From contig JAVHZZ010000003.1 in NCBI GenBank assembly GCA_036250195.1, positions 346,290,875-346,354,874 on the forward strand: DNA of 64,000 nt, written 5' to 3'. This document shows positions 1 to 11,296 of this stretch, one piece after another (position 1 is the first letter of the stretch; every line of letters starts with the position of its first letter). The stretch is from Mixophyes australis (Eukaryota; Chordata; Amphibia; Anura; Limnodynastidae). The notes below the pieces were generated by a model. It was not told the origin of the DNA. It did no database searches and was given only the letters and a program-made list of their open reading frames with translations. The position numbers were made by a program, and so were the translations under genes.

Positions 1-507
1 CGAGCTGTAAAATTATGACATTCCTTCCGAACTTTCTCTCAGGTATATCCAACCTGTTCCCTCTAAAGCTGGGTATGCGACCTACCTATGCAATCTCACT
101 GCAGATGCAATTTCTGCAAAAATTTTACCAACGACTGAAAGTCCCAATGAGCATGCAGATTCATGCGCACACACCTACATAATTTACCTTCAGATAAATT
201 TACCCTCATCTCTCTTAACCATCTGCTGAAAAAATTGTGACTCTGTACACACTCTACAGATATCTGCCTACACCGCTGGTAGTGAGTGCCTACACACTTC
301 CACATTTTCCTGACATCGTTCCATCATTGATCAACAGATGCAATGTGTTTTGGTACGATAATACCCAGCTTAACTGTTCTTACACTCCAGATAAAGATGA
401 GGATGAATTATTGATAAATGAGATAATATGTCAAAAGACAGCTAGAGATAAGGGAAGTGTGGCCATCAGCCTAAACGAAGTTAAAATCCTGTGGGTGAGT
501 GATTAGG
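1..507. other. No gene recognised
   Basis: AT-rich sequence inside the presumed TTC7 first intron. A plus-strand open frame at 237-506 resembles no family I know, and its context gives no splice or promoter support. Confidence 0.3.
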
Positions 508-1067
508 TGTTTAGCCTATGGGCTTTGGCTATGGTTGACCAATAAGGCAGAGGAGGTGGGTGGCTTAGTTTTATATAGGTGAATGTTCTTCTTCAACCCC
601 TCCTCTCTGCTTCCGGATTCCTCCCGCCCACCCGGCAGTTATTTGGTTTTATAATCATGGTTTGGGTGGGAGAGCAGTGCAGTCGGTAAGTTTGCATATG
701 GTGCTTGGGTTATCTCGTCATAGGTCACTACTCCCCCTTTTGGATTGTGTTGTCATCACGTGTGTTGGGTCCAGTGAATGGGACTCTGGGCCAGTATGTT
801 GAAGATTTTACTGGCAGTTATAAGGGGGGTGTAGTCTTGCCGTTGGACAGATATTTCGCACCGTCCAATAGATAAGGTATTGTCCTGGGTTGGTGGTACA
901 ATGGTCTGACCTTTCTACCGTTATTGGTTTTGTGTTTGCTGACTGCCCTGCTCTCGTCCGCCTTTCGGCCCCTTTAGTTTATATTAGCCATTTAATAAAC
1001 AATATTTTATTCCAACGTTAATCTGGTGTCCGTGTCTTTATTGGTTATTAAGGTATTATGGTAAACA
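508..1067 (+). mobile_element. Solo-LTR-like element
   Basis: A 560-base block has the short inverted ends TGTTTA at 508-513 and TAAACA at 1062-1067. It has promoter-like parts in order: CCAAT-type GACCAATAAGG near 536, TATATA at 572-577, and a poly(A) signal AATAAA at 994-999 near the 3' end followed by a GT-rich stretch. This order is what an LTR shows. No coding region or second LTR was found and the flanks do not form a clear target-site duplication, so it may be an old or rearranged copy. Confidence 0.5.
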
Positions 1068-2149
1068 CTAAGAACTTCCACACTGTGCATTTTACACATT
1101 TCTAACCTCTGCAATGCAAAAGTAAAATACTGGATGATAACATGAAGAATTTAATCGATGGCCCCAATCTGTCAATAAAGAGTTAAGCAGGGCAGGACTT
1201 TTTGTTAGAGTAATAAAGTGATTACTTCTCATGTAAATATCTAAAGGTCACCCAATGCAACCACTGTTTATACTTCAATTTTTAATGCCTGCGTTAGACC
1301 ACCAGTGGAACACGTCTACTGCCGTCTATCTAGATTGTACTTCGTGCCAGTGAAGCAAAACAAGATTTCTTTTTTGTATTAATTTCGTCTGAGCCAGTCA
1401 TTCATTTTTTTCCCATGACTGCTTAACATATGAATCACTTGCTCACAGTCTCGTGTATTCATTCATCAGACTGTTATTATTGCTTTGTACATGAGTTTTC
1501 TTTCCATGTGCAGAAAACATTCCACGCCAGTCCTCTGTCTGCCTGCAGCGTATATATATGTGTCAGAACACTCACAGTCCGCTTCTCCAGGAACAAAATG
1601 TGACTTGAGAAAAAAAAATAAAAAAATGACTGGACTAAGAAACGTTTACACTTCAAGAAGTCTGGAAAAATATATTATTCTCCTCAAGTTTTCCACAGTA
1701 ATTATTACATAGCTACTGGAAATATACCACTAAAGTAACATTTACGTCTTACCTCAATGGACATCATCAATCACTTGCAATTGCCTTTTTAAACTCCACA
1801 TAGATGAAATAAAATATCTAATTTATTTAAATGTGCATATATCTTCATTGGTGGCAGGCTGCTACATGTACCATAGTCAGTATTGGGAAAATAGTGAAGG
1901 CACCAAGAAAAATTTTAGGCCTCAGTACAGCAACTTCCTGGGGCCCCCATCCATGGCCACTGAAGAGGGTGGGACCACAGCCGGTTGGTGAGAACTCCCA
2001 CTACACAGGTAGGACCGGGCCCTTCAACCACCCTCCTGGTGCCCCTCACCAAATTATGTCTAAAAGGGGACAGTATTATCTGATCATGAAATTTATAGGA
2101 ATATGAATTGTTTAGGGCTTTGTTAAGGGGACTAATATTTTTAAATAAC
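1068..2149. other. Intronic/intergenic DNA, no gene recognised
   Basis: AT-rich unique-looking sequence with short open frames only. A GC-richer patch at about 1920-2045 may be an old transposon fragment, but no ends are readable. Confidence 0.3.
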
Positions 2150-2152
2150 ATA

Positions 2153-2485
2153 GGGCCTGATTCATTAAGGATCTTAACTTAAGAAACTTCTTATTTCAGT
2201 CTCCTGGACAAAACCATGTTACAATGCAAGGGGTGCAAATTAGTATTCTGTTTTGCACACAAGTTAAATACTGACTGTTTTTTCATGTAGCACACAAATA
2301 CTTGATAGCTTATTTGTACACTGAAATTTAAAGTTGATATTTGTGTGCTACATGAAAAAACAGTCAGTATTTAACTTATGTGCAAAACAGAAAACTAATT
2401 TGCACCCCTTGCATTGTAACATGGGTTTGTCCAAGAGACTTAAATAAGAGGTTTCTTAAGTTAAGATCCTTATTGAATCAGGCCC
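2153..2485. mobile_element. Palindromic MITE, family A (GGGCCTGATTCATTAAGG ends)
   Basis: Ends GGGCCTGATTCATTAAGG and its inverse are flanked by ATA on both sides (2150-2152, 2486-2488), a 3-bp duplication. Almost the whole element is one large inverted repeat: TGTGCTACATGAAAAAACAG appears in both orientations around a centre near 2320. Six copies occur in the window (2153, 19174, 21397, 34467, 49410 and 59891). The 3-bp duplication suggests a PIF/Harbinger-type transposase acting in trans. Confidence 0.85.
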
Positions 2486-2488
2486 ATA

Positions 2489-4100
2489 GATTGTATTCTA
2501 TACATTCAGCTTTAAATTTCCTGATCTCAGGATGAATTGTGTGACGCCATCTTCTGTATCCTAATTATAATCCAATACTTGACCATAATTCTACTTTGCT
2601 GCTGGCAAAAATAGGTAATGGTTTTTCTAGCCGAATAACAGGAAAGTTCGCTTAGTACTGGTACATTCTCAGGTCTGATACCAAGCAGGACTTCTCTATG
2701 GCTTGGGGTGCACACTGCATAGTGTACAGAGGATCTTGCTGAATAAATTTAGGGAATCCCCAAGAGTGAATTTCAGATCCAAATTATACTGGGTCATTAC
2801 AGAATTACCGATTAAACGTTCTTTGGGTACCATTATAAAAGTTGTTGGGAGTGTCCCCTTATAATCGCCCCCCTGGGTTTTCTGTGTCAAAAGAACTCTT
2901 TGTTCAAAAGCAACAGCTTGGTAAACTATACATAGTCTACAAGTGCTCCATTAGGTCTGCTGTAATATTGGCTTTAATGGATCGTCCTTTTACCTCAGCT
3001 TGCTGTAATATTACACAGTCATTGTTTTAGAATGTATATCCTACTCCAGCGGTTCTCAGACTCTTTCTCACAAACATTATCTGCAATATCCAAGCCTCAA
3101 GCCACTGTATACGCTCAAAGGCGTGTACAAATACCAGAACTTTCTGTACACTAGGCTGACAATTGTACATTGATTAAAGCATCTCTTAACAGTTTGGTTT
3201 TTTTGTAAACAAATAAGTTGCATTGCTTTTTGAACATTTTTTACTAAAACCTTTTAACTCATAAATTTCTTTACAGTAACTTAGTTAAAGGATAACTTCA
3301 CATTTATAAACAAAATCTATATTATTTTCCATCCTAACATTATGCACTATTATCTACCGTGCTGTAACTATTTCAAAGCAGCATTATATATTCCTCTTTT
3401 TATCCACTACCCAAAGGGGTAATCACAGGGAGGCAGGGGTAACCGCTGTTACGGTGTCCACCAGCTTAATTTGCCGATCCAAGCGGGCTGCACCACGGCT
3501 CTGCTCCCCTCTGCAGTGTCACCACACAGCTTAAACAGTTCCTGCTGTGTGTCCGCCGACACAGCAATGGATATGAAGCCCCAGAATGCTGTGCGTGTGA
3601 GAAGGAATTCATATACCCCAAAATTGAATTATGATAAGAGGAGAAGGGAACTACCGTCCTGTCTAAGCAGGAAGTGACGTACAGAGTGGGGTGCAGTAGA
3701 GCAGGGGTGGCCAACCAGTCAGAAACCAGAGCCAAAAATTATCTATAAGTACTGCAAAGAGCCAGCTTCATCTTTATATGTGTGTGCATATACATATACC
3801 CAGTATAAACATGCACATACTTACGATACACACATACATTGAAAATATAACATAATTTACAATATCTTGCTAAGCAAAAAAGAAAATATCCAGCATTTCA
3901 GAATAATGATAATATCAGCTCCTACCTGCAAACCTTGGGTGTCCCTTCAAAATGTTGCTATGGGGCCCCAAAAGTTTTAGTTACACCCCTGCCACTACCA
4001 CCAACTTGTTGTCCCTGGTTGTCTGTGAACATTGATGGCTAAACGCAGTTTTGCACCCCACAAGTGATTGGCTGACTTAGCTTTCTGAAAAGTTAAATCA
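2489..4100. other. Non-coding DNA with old hAT-like ends
   Basis: No gene seen. CAGCGGTTCTCAGACTCTTT at about 3048 and CAGGGGTGGCCAACC at 3702 look like 5' termini of old hAT-type elements, and a GTTACACCCCTG near 3980 looks like a 3' terminus, but I cannot pair them with target duplications. Confidence 0.35.
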
Positions 4101-4108
4101 CAAAGAAA

Positions 4109-4260
4109 CAGGGCTATAACTAGGGCTCTGCGAGAGGGGCAACGATGAAGGGGGGCGCAATTTATAAATATATTTACGTTCATTTGGTTAAAATTGAGGT
4201 TTAGGTGGTTGGCAGTTCTGCTTCTCGCCCCAGGCGCTAAAATTTTAAGTTACAGCTCTG
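4109..4260. mobile_element. Short hAT-type MITE
   Basis: Starts CAGGGCTATAACT and ends AGTTACAGCTCTG (partial inverted repeat). It is flanked by CAAAGAAA (4101-4108) and CAAAGAAG (4261-4268), an 8-bp duplication with one mismatch, which is the hAT signature. It is 152 bases long with no coding capacity. Confidence 0.7.
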
Positions 4261-4967
4261 CAAAGAAGTAAAATAATAACTTGCTATAAGTGATTACATC
4301 AGTTTTACAGACAGTAACAGAATCCTGGGACACGTCACACTCAGACCATAGTGGGACACTTGGCAAACTGTAATTTTCATATATTAATACACATTTTTAC
4401 ATTTATTGAATTCATTCATGTCAATGCCTGTACTTTTTTATGCATTTTTCATGTATTTTTTGGTGTGTTTTCTTGCCATTAATCAAAGGTCTAAATAATA
4501 CTGGTGAAAAACATAATTCCAAAGAATTCCAGCAGTAGAAACTCGTACATCTGGAAATTGTTATGATGAAACTCCCAATTCTGTAGATATTACACAACCA
4601 CATGGTGAATGCTCTCTTCCTCCGCTTTACCGAGTTCCAATGGTAACCACCAAGTCAGCAAATACTAAATGACTTTATGATCCATCTCTGAATCAGAGTA
4701 AGAGTTTGTGGGAGAACCACCTATCCGATCATCGTGGGATGGAACACTGAAATACAGTACCTTTACTTAGGCATAGCCACCCATGCTGAATATCACCCAC
4801 ACGCATAAATAGAACTGGCAAATTGATTACCATTGCACATGTTTGTACTGGACATGTATGTATTCCTGTAAGAAATTACGGAACATTTCTAGCACTGCCC
4901 CTCGGAAAAGCAATACGCGTCAAGTTTTGCGGTACTGTCAGTCCAAGTGAAAAAGTGAGTTGAAATG

Positions 4968-5240
4968 TCACTTTAAAGCCCTGCTTACTACAACTTCAAA
5001 GCCCTGCTTACTACCACTTCAAAGCCCTGCTTACTACCACTTCAAAGCCCTGCTTACTACCATTTCAAAGCCCTGCTTACTAGTACTACCATTTCAAAGC
5101 CCTGCTTACTACCATTTCAAGCCCTGCTTGCTACCACTTCAAAGCCCTGCTTACTACCACTTCAAAGCCCTGCTTACTACCACGTCAAAGTCCTGCTTAC
5201 TACCATTTCAAGCCCTGCTTACTACCACTCTAGGACCACC
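4968..5240 (+). repeat. 23-bp tandem repeat
   Basis: The unit TTCAAAGCCCTGCTTACTACCAC repeats about eleven times with small length changes (for example an added TAGTACTAC near 5085 and one-base losses). It creates a spurious open frame at 4960-5277 made of repeated ALLTT- and LLPLQSPAYYHFK-like peptides; this is not a gene. Confidence 0.9.
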
Positions 5241-5277
5241 ACCTTCATTCATTTTAACTTTTCAGTTTTTCTCATAA

Positions 5278-7600
5278 AATGCTGGTGAAAAACATTATTG
5301 CATAGTTTAGCCTCATGAATCTCCAAAATTAATCAAGAGTGAGAGTACATTGGAATTATCTTTATTACATGTGTCACTGTTGTGTGTTTCAATGTTTTCA
5401 TTACATTGGTGAACAAATTAACCCATAATTCACTTTTATTTAAAGATGCACCAAAAGGCATCCCACTGAACGTAAAGGATGAATCTTGATCACCGGGACC
5501 TCCCTGATCGCGTACTGTGTAAGAGTCATCTCTGTAGGTAGGGAGGAAAATAATGTGCACCGCACACAATGAAGGGGAACCCCCCTAAATGCCTCTTTTC
5601 TACCCCTTGATCTCATTTATTTAAACTTGTCCAGCAAAACGAAAACTCTTTTATCAGGTGGGTGTAAGCACGCAGATTCATGCGCCTGGCCTGTGTTTTG
5701 CAAAAAATGCTACCAATCTGACCAGCTCCTTTCATCAGAAGACTTGTGTACCCTCCACACCTCCATCGTGTACTTGTGCAACAATAGGGCATGGAATCAC
5801 AAACCAGCATTTGCACTTTTAAAAATTGACACATCACCATAATAGCCAAATTTTATGCCCCCATGGTTATAGGACATCGGCTTCATCTTTCTGAGGATTA
5901 TAAAATAATCAAATAAGTTCTGAAATGTCTGCCTTCTGATAGATTAAACCCAATTTCCCTGGTTTGTGGCAGGGTATAATGAATGAATTGTGTTAATTCT
6001 GTCTCATGCGTTGATAATTCCATGATCCATATAGTGACATTCATTCTCCACAGAGCACACCTGAGCTCATGAATAAATTGCAATGTGTACTGAGTGCAGG
6101 TTCCTCTGAGATCAATGATCTCTGTGAGCAGTTATGAATAAGCTGCAGTCACCATACAGGTGGAACTAAACACTGTATAGTACTGTACATTTGCAGATGG
6201 TAGGTATCCCAGGCCCACCTACCTACTGGCGTTTGCTAGTTAGCATTTAGTAAACACATGTAGATAATTCTAAAGGTAAAAATCATTGATTCGTGCGATC
6301 CAACTTCTTTGCATTTTTACATATACTTTGTGTTACATTTTTTTTCGAATCCTAGAATCCTACTTTGATTGCCACATTTTAATACACTTGAAAACTACAC
6401 AATCGTCTTTAAAACACAAGAAAAACTCTACATCAGAAGTATATTAAACGCATGAGCATTTGATATTACATTTTTTTAGTGTTCTCATTTGGTTTAAAAA
6501 ATGGATCTCAATCCAGTGGGAATGGGACCTAAGGATTACACGGGGAGAATTTACTATCAGAGTGCAGCAACCTATAGCAACCAGTGATATACACAAATGT
6601 CTGATTACTTGCCATGTGTTACTACAAAAAAGCACCTCCTTAGTAACTAACCATTATATTGTAAAATATGGCAAAACATTACTCCAATATTCCATATTTA
6701 TTTTATTATTTTGTTATAAGATCTATAACATGAAATCATTGTTGATATTTTTATTGAATAGAGGGCTAGGCCGTCAAAATAATGTTATGTGTGAGAAATA
6801 TGCAGACTAGTCATATTTTGGCAGTAAGAGGAGGAGCTCAATAGAAATGACAGACACTGTGTTTGCACAATGAAGGGTATGGGGACATGTTTGATTGCAG
6901 TAAAACAAACACAATTGGTGCCAGCTGCTGGTAATGCCAGTGTCTGAGAGAGAGCTGGTGATATAACAAGCCAGGTAGACACAACTAAGACAGTCACAGG
7001 CAGGGAACAGACAAAAGCACAATCACAATCTTATTACACAACAGTAAAAAAATATATATTTATTTTTAATAGGCTATGCAATTTTTATGTATTAAAAAGC
7101 TCATATGAACAGACTATGCCATAGAAAAATATGCATTTTTGACATATTCTGGAGGCAATATTGGGGATCAGTCACAGCCCATTCCACAGGGGTGATGTAG
7201 AGATTAGTCTGTTGCACAGGAGTGCACAATGCAAGCATGATACACTGACAAGCCATTTTCAGGAAGTAGTTTGCGGGTAACATATGAATGGTGAAAAGAT
7301 AGATAAGTGGTAGTGTATAACCTCTATGGAGAGATTACAGCACCTTGCTCCCCCTCCCTCAACTTCCTGTATTACAAATAAACTCAGATATTTACAAAAT
7401 ATCTCAGTGAAAGCACCTGTGTTAGTATATGCCAAGTCACCTGCTTCTATGGAACTCACCTTGATCACCCAGATTAAACCTTGCTAGCTCCTAGAGCTGC
7501 CTTCACTGCAGCGCTGGAGCTTGAATAAGCATTGCACAATATATGATACTACGTCTTCCACTGAATGATCATGGGAGTTGTAGTTCAGTCACCATTGGAA
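5278..7600. other. Presumed TTC7 first intron, no exon recognised
   Basis: Mostly AT-rich DNA. I looked on the minus strand for the second TTC7 exon (expected to encode an AELLL/KLLLAE..LEQ.LKE helix) and did not find it, so it probably lies beyond the left edge. Short poly-T/A runs and old repeat debris only. Confidence 0.35.
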
Positions 7601-7660
7601 TTCTACAGGGACTGAAGAAGCAGCCAGATTGTCTATATGTGTATGTGAGCTGTCACTCAC

Positions 7661-7790
7661 CAGTGCTGTCCTGGACCTTGGGGGAGAGCTGCCTGACCAG
7701 AGTCTGTATCTTCTCCCATTGACACTCAGCCCTGCAGCGCTCAATCTCTGCCTCTAGCTTCAGGTGAGACTGGGACAGCCTAGAAGTCAT
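7661..7790 (-). CDS. ttc7a: TTC7-family gene (TTC7A-like), first coding exon
   Basis: Read on the minus strand, the ATG at 7790-7788 opens 43 codons plus one base, ending at a good donor (CTG|GTGAGT, GT at 7660-7659), so the intron is phase 1. The peptide starts MTSRLSQSHLKLEAEIERCR and continues through AECQWEKIQTLVRQLSPK. From memory, human TTC7A begins with LKVESELERCRAEGHW...LVRQL and TTC7B with LETEIERCRSECQWERI...QLSAK, so family membership is clear. TTC7 proteins are tetratricopeptide scaffolds that, with EFR3 and FAM126, hold PI 4-kinase III alpha at the plasma membrane. The SHLKLE start and the neighbouring MCFD2 favour TTC7A; the ECQWE core looks more like TTC7B, so paralogy is not settled. 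No second exon was recognised to the left, which implies a first intron longer than 7.6 kb. An upstream ATG at 7800 is out of frame and short. Confidence 0.82.
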
Positions 7791-8045
7791 GTTGTCTCAT
7801 CCCCCAGTGAGGGAATCCCGGGGCTGCTGTGCGGCAGTAGATCAGACAGCAGTGACAGCAGCTGGGGGAACAGCTCTCAGCCTGCAGAGGTTCCCTCCTC
7901 CTCACACACAGCCACACGGTGATTAGTCTCTGGTTCACGGATCCGGGCTCTGATTGGACGGCACTTATTTCCTTGCCCAGACACCTTCTTGTTGCACAGT
8001 GTAAGCTTATCAGTGTCAGTGCCAGGCTGGCGAGGGCACTGCTCA
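7791..8045 (-). promoter_or_regulatory. Putative TTC7 promoter and 5' UTR
   Basis: This stretch directly upstream of the TTC7 ATG is GC-richer than its surroundings and free of recognisable repeats. It holds a CCAAT box for the minus strand (ATTGG on plus at 7953-7957, in CTGATTGGACGG). No TATA box is evident. The transcription start cannot be fixed from sequence. Immediately beyond lies an AT microsatellite and a transposon cluster, so a proximal promoter is probably confined to this block. Confidence 0.45.
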
Positions 8046-8146
8046 TAGCAAAACCAAATAACGATGTTTATACTGTACAGGTGCAATCGATTTTGTAGTA
8101 GAAGCCAGAAATCTATCCTGATACTGGTCCAGCAATTGAGAAGATC

Positions 8147-8152
<6 letters not shown>

Positions 8153-8201
<49 letters not shown>

Positions 8202-8212
8202 TCTACACACAC

Positions 8213-8274
<62 letters not shown>

Positions 8275-8345
8275 TATAGATATATATACATGTATATATA
8301 TTTATATACATCTATGTGTATATATAAATATATATATATATATAT
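8153..8345. repeat. AT dinucleotide microsatellite, compound
   Basis: Long (TA)n tracts at about 8153-8196 and 8217-8270, separated by CACACACAT-type sequence and followed by degenerate TATA repeats up to 8345. Tyr-Ile alternating open frames over this stretch are artefacts. Confidence 0.95.
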
Positions 8346-8603
8346 CAGCGGCGCACGCAGGATTTTTAAGGGGATATAGAGAGAGCTGCTGCGCATGCGG
8401 CCGTGCATGCGCAGCAGCTCCATTTCGGCGGCACTGCACTGAACAGCAGCTGCTACAATACAGCACCGCCGTGGACGCTTCTTTGACAGCGCCACGGCTG
8501 CTGTATAATACAGTGCCGCTATCTAGAGACACAGTTCTTTGCAGAGGGGAGGGGTTTCTGGAGAACCAGAAACCCCCCCTGCGTGCGCCCCTGTATATAT
8601 ATA
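8346..8603. mobile_element. hAT-type MITE, family B (CAGCGGCGCACGCAGG ends)
   Basis: Starts CAGCGGCGCACGCAGGATTT and ends CCTGCGTGCGCCCCTG, inverted ends. It is inserted in the AT microsatellite, so the duplication is ambiguous. It contains an internal palindrome around GAGCTGCTGCGCATGCGGCC (8382-8420). A second copy is at 24631-24884. Confidence 0.75.
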
Positions 8604-9113
8604 TATATGCATTTGAATACTTATCTTCAATATATAAATTCATTTATAAAGCCCAGAGAGTAAGAATAATTAGTGAGAACTTCATTCAATCTACAAAATG
8701 GGGATGTTTTCAAGAACAAACAGATGTTTTTTTTAAATAAAATAAAAGGTTATTTCTTTTCAATGTTTAAAATAGAAATCAATATAGTGAATCCCATACT
8801 AATAAATACACATGGGTCTATGCATTAAGCTCATTTGACACTTAAATGACACGGAAACGTCTGTTTCCACATCTTTTAAGTTTAGTTTTCGTACATTACA
8901 TGCCGAACTGAGGAGATTTCACAGAAATCTTCTCCGTTTAGGCAAATACCGTGCAGCATCGCAGTCCCCATAGATTAATATGGGGACAGCGATGTTCTGC
9001 AATGCATGAAGCTGTGATAAGCTTTGTATTGCACAGACAGGTAGCGCCATCTCAGGATGGTGTTACCTGTCTTTTCCTATGGGATTCTGCTGACGCCTCT
9101 CTGGCTAGTTTTA

Positions 9114-10140
9114 GGGGCACATTTATCATTCATCGGCAAAAATGAGAAATAGTTATCAATCCTTATCGCATGGATAAGGATTTAACTATTTCTCAAATTT
9201 ATTAAAAACGGATCACAGAAACAGCAGTTCCGAAAAACTGCTGTTTCCAGGGCCGGTGCTAGCCTCCATGGCGCCCTAGGCATTTTTACAAAATCGGCGC
9301 CCCAGCCCCACCCCGCAACAATCGGCGCCCTCCTCCCTCCTCACCCCGTCTTTCCTTACCTCACCACCGCCGCCTCTCTGCTCCGTCTCCTCCCCTCCAC
9401 TCACTGACACTAGTGAGTGGAGGGGAGGAGACGGAGCAGAGAGGCGGCGGTGGTGAGCAATAGCCTCTTCCCTCCTCCCCCGTGCATCTGAATGCTGTGC
9501 GGCGGCCGTGACAGGTATGGTCAGCGGTCGCCGCACAGTTTTAAAGTAATTGCCCTCCAGGCGCCCTCCAGAGCCCGGCGCCCTAGGCAAGTGCCTAACC
9601 TTGCCTAATGGGAGCGCCGGGCCTGGCTGTTTCTGTGATAAAAAAAAATCATACTTACCCCCCTCTTCGGAAGCGCTGTCTCCGGATCTCCTCCAGGTGT
9701 TCTTCGTTCCTCTTCATTCTTCAATTGCGCATGTGCAGTTTGAAGAACTGCACATGCGCACAAAGATCCCCGTTCTGTCTCTGCAACGATAGAGCTGTGA
9801 GTGACAGGGAGGGATCATGTGATCCCTCCACACATGCGCTGTCCAGCTCTACTCTTCGGAGCAGAGCTGACAGCATTGGATTTTTTCAATTTTGATAATG
9901 TACGCAGCTGGCGTACATTATCAAAATTGAAAAAAATGTTTTTTTCGGGACTTGTTAGATTGCAGCCAGAGCAGTCACCATACTGTTGAATGGTGACTGC
10001 TCGCAAAAACGATGAGGAGTGCAAAGCACCATGATATCTGCTGCAATGCACCTTTAATAAATTTGCGGAGGGCACATCGGGACCTGATTTCCACGGTAAG
10101 TGCACGGTAGTGCACTACCGTGATTTTTTAAATATGCCCC
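9114..10140. mobile_element. Middle MITE of the nest (GGGGCACATTTAT ends)
   Basis: Starts GGGGCACATTTATCA and ends TTAAATATGCCCC, flanked by TTA at 9111-9113 and 10141-10143, a 3-bp duplication typical of PIF/Harbinger. It holds a perfect-looking hairpin around 9889-9945 (CAATTTTGATAATGTACGC and its inverse). It is itself split by the hAT-type element at 9248-9625. Confidence 0.75.
9248..9625. mobile_element. Inner hAT-type MITE, family C (CAGGGCCGGTGCTAG ends)
   Basis: Starts CAGGGCCGGTGCTAGCC, ends GCGCCGGGCCTG, and is flanked by a perfect 8-bp duplication GCTGTTTC (9240-9247 and 9626-9633). It contains a roughly 46-base-arm palindrome at about 9358-9455 around CACTAGTGAGTGG. Sub-terminal motif GCGCCCTAGGCA is shared with the elements at 11297-12947 and 13601-14248. 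Confidence 0.9.
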
Positions 10141-10579
10141 TTAGTGCTGTGCACAGGCGTAGAGCACTTCCTCCTATCACCAGCAGCGCTGAGCTGCCGA
10201 TAAACAGGAAAAACTAACACCGGCATGGTGCATTGAAGCAGTACTTAAATATGCATCACTGTGATTTGCAGTGATGCATATTTGCTGGTACCGCATATGC
10301 ATAGATCCCACAGAGAGGCACTGTCAGATAACTATGTATACAGGGGAGTAAATTAAAAGAACATAACGCGCCAGTCTATTCAGCAGTGCAGACGTTTGCA
10401 ATGGTCGATGGGACTTTGGCGGAATGATAGCTTTCATTGCCAAGAACGAACTAGATGCACCTATACACCTATTTTTGGGGAGCAGTGTAAAAATGAAATT
10501 TAATTTGGGGAATTAGATTATTGAAACAAGATTAAGAGCTTTTAGGAAACATTTTCAGAGACCTTCATTATTATGTGGA

Positions 10580-10880
10580 AGGGTGTACAGTCATTTCAAT
10601 TCCCGAGCATGGCCTTATCTGTGTGGAGTTTGTATGTTCTCCCCGTGTTTGCGTGGGTTTCCTCCGGGTGCTCTGGTTTCCTCCCACACTCCAAAAACAT
10701 ACTAGTAGGTTAATTGGCTGCTATCAAATTGACCCCAGTCTCTCTCGGTCTGTCTGTCTGTCTGTGTGTGTGTGTGTCTGTCTGTGTGTGTATGTTAAGG
10801 AGTTTATACTGTAAGCTCCAAAGGGCAGGGACTGATGTGAGTTCTCTGTACAGCATTGTGCAATCAGCTGCTGCTGCTGA
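10580..10880 (+). mobile_element. V-SINE-type element, 5'-truncated
   Basis: Carries the conserved central block (TGTGTGGAGTTTGTATGTTC, GGGTTTCCTCCGGGTGCTC, CTCCAAAAACATACTAGTAG) followed by GGTTAATTGGCTGC, a TCTG/TG microsatellite and the tail region with TGTAAGCTCC and CTGTACAGC. The tRNA-like head is lost except for TCAATTCCCGA. Confidence 0.85.
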
Positions 10881-11288
10881 TGATTTCCATTCTGCAAAAG
10901 GACTTACATTTTGCACCAGCTTCGAGCAGGCAGAGATCAGCCTATAATTTTAATGGAACGTTTTTTGCACGTTAAGTTGTGTTTTGATGGAGAAATGGAT
11001 TTTTAGGTGCTCTTTATCCAATCACACAAAAAAAATGATACATGATTAATTTAAAACCATCAATAAGGCTAAAGTGAGAGGAACTTTTTTTCGAGAAAAC
11101 TGAAAATAATAATTTATTAAAAGGGCTAGTACTAAAGTGGCAGGGGGTTGAACATTGACGCAATGTTTGCACTTTCACATTGGCTGATTCCTAGTAATTG
11201 GAGACTTCCTTTGAGAGCGCTGTGAAGTATGCTGGTCTGATCATCCACGTCGACTTGTGAGCATCCATGGGCTTCGTAAGTTAGGTCA
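10881..11288. other. Non-coding spacer
   Basis: AT-rich DNA between a V-SINE and a hAT-type element; no feature recognised. Confidence 0.3.
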
Positions 11289-11296
11289 ACTGTATG

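Larger units (their letters stand above)
8813..10310. mobile_element. Outer MITE of a three-level nest
   Basis: Left end TGGGTCTATGCAT and right end ATGCATAGATCCCA (about 10297-10310) form an imperfect inverted repeat. Sequence at 8950-9065 (GCGATG, CCCCATA, CAGGTAGCGCCATC) and near 10270 (GTGATGCATA) is of the palindromic GATGC type. The element is interrupted by the one at 9114-10140. Confidence 0.6.

Noticed and set aside
237..506. 89-codon plus-strand frame ending near a GTGAGT
   Set aside because: No recognisable family, no matching acceptor or partner exon, and it lies beside an LTR-like element.
8043..8495. Tyr-Ile rich frames over the AT microsatellite
   Set aside because: Translation of (TA)n.
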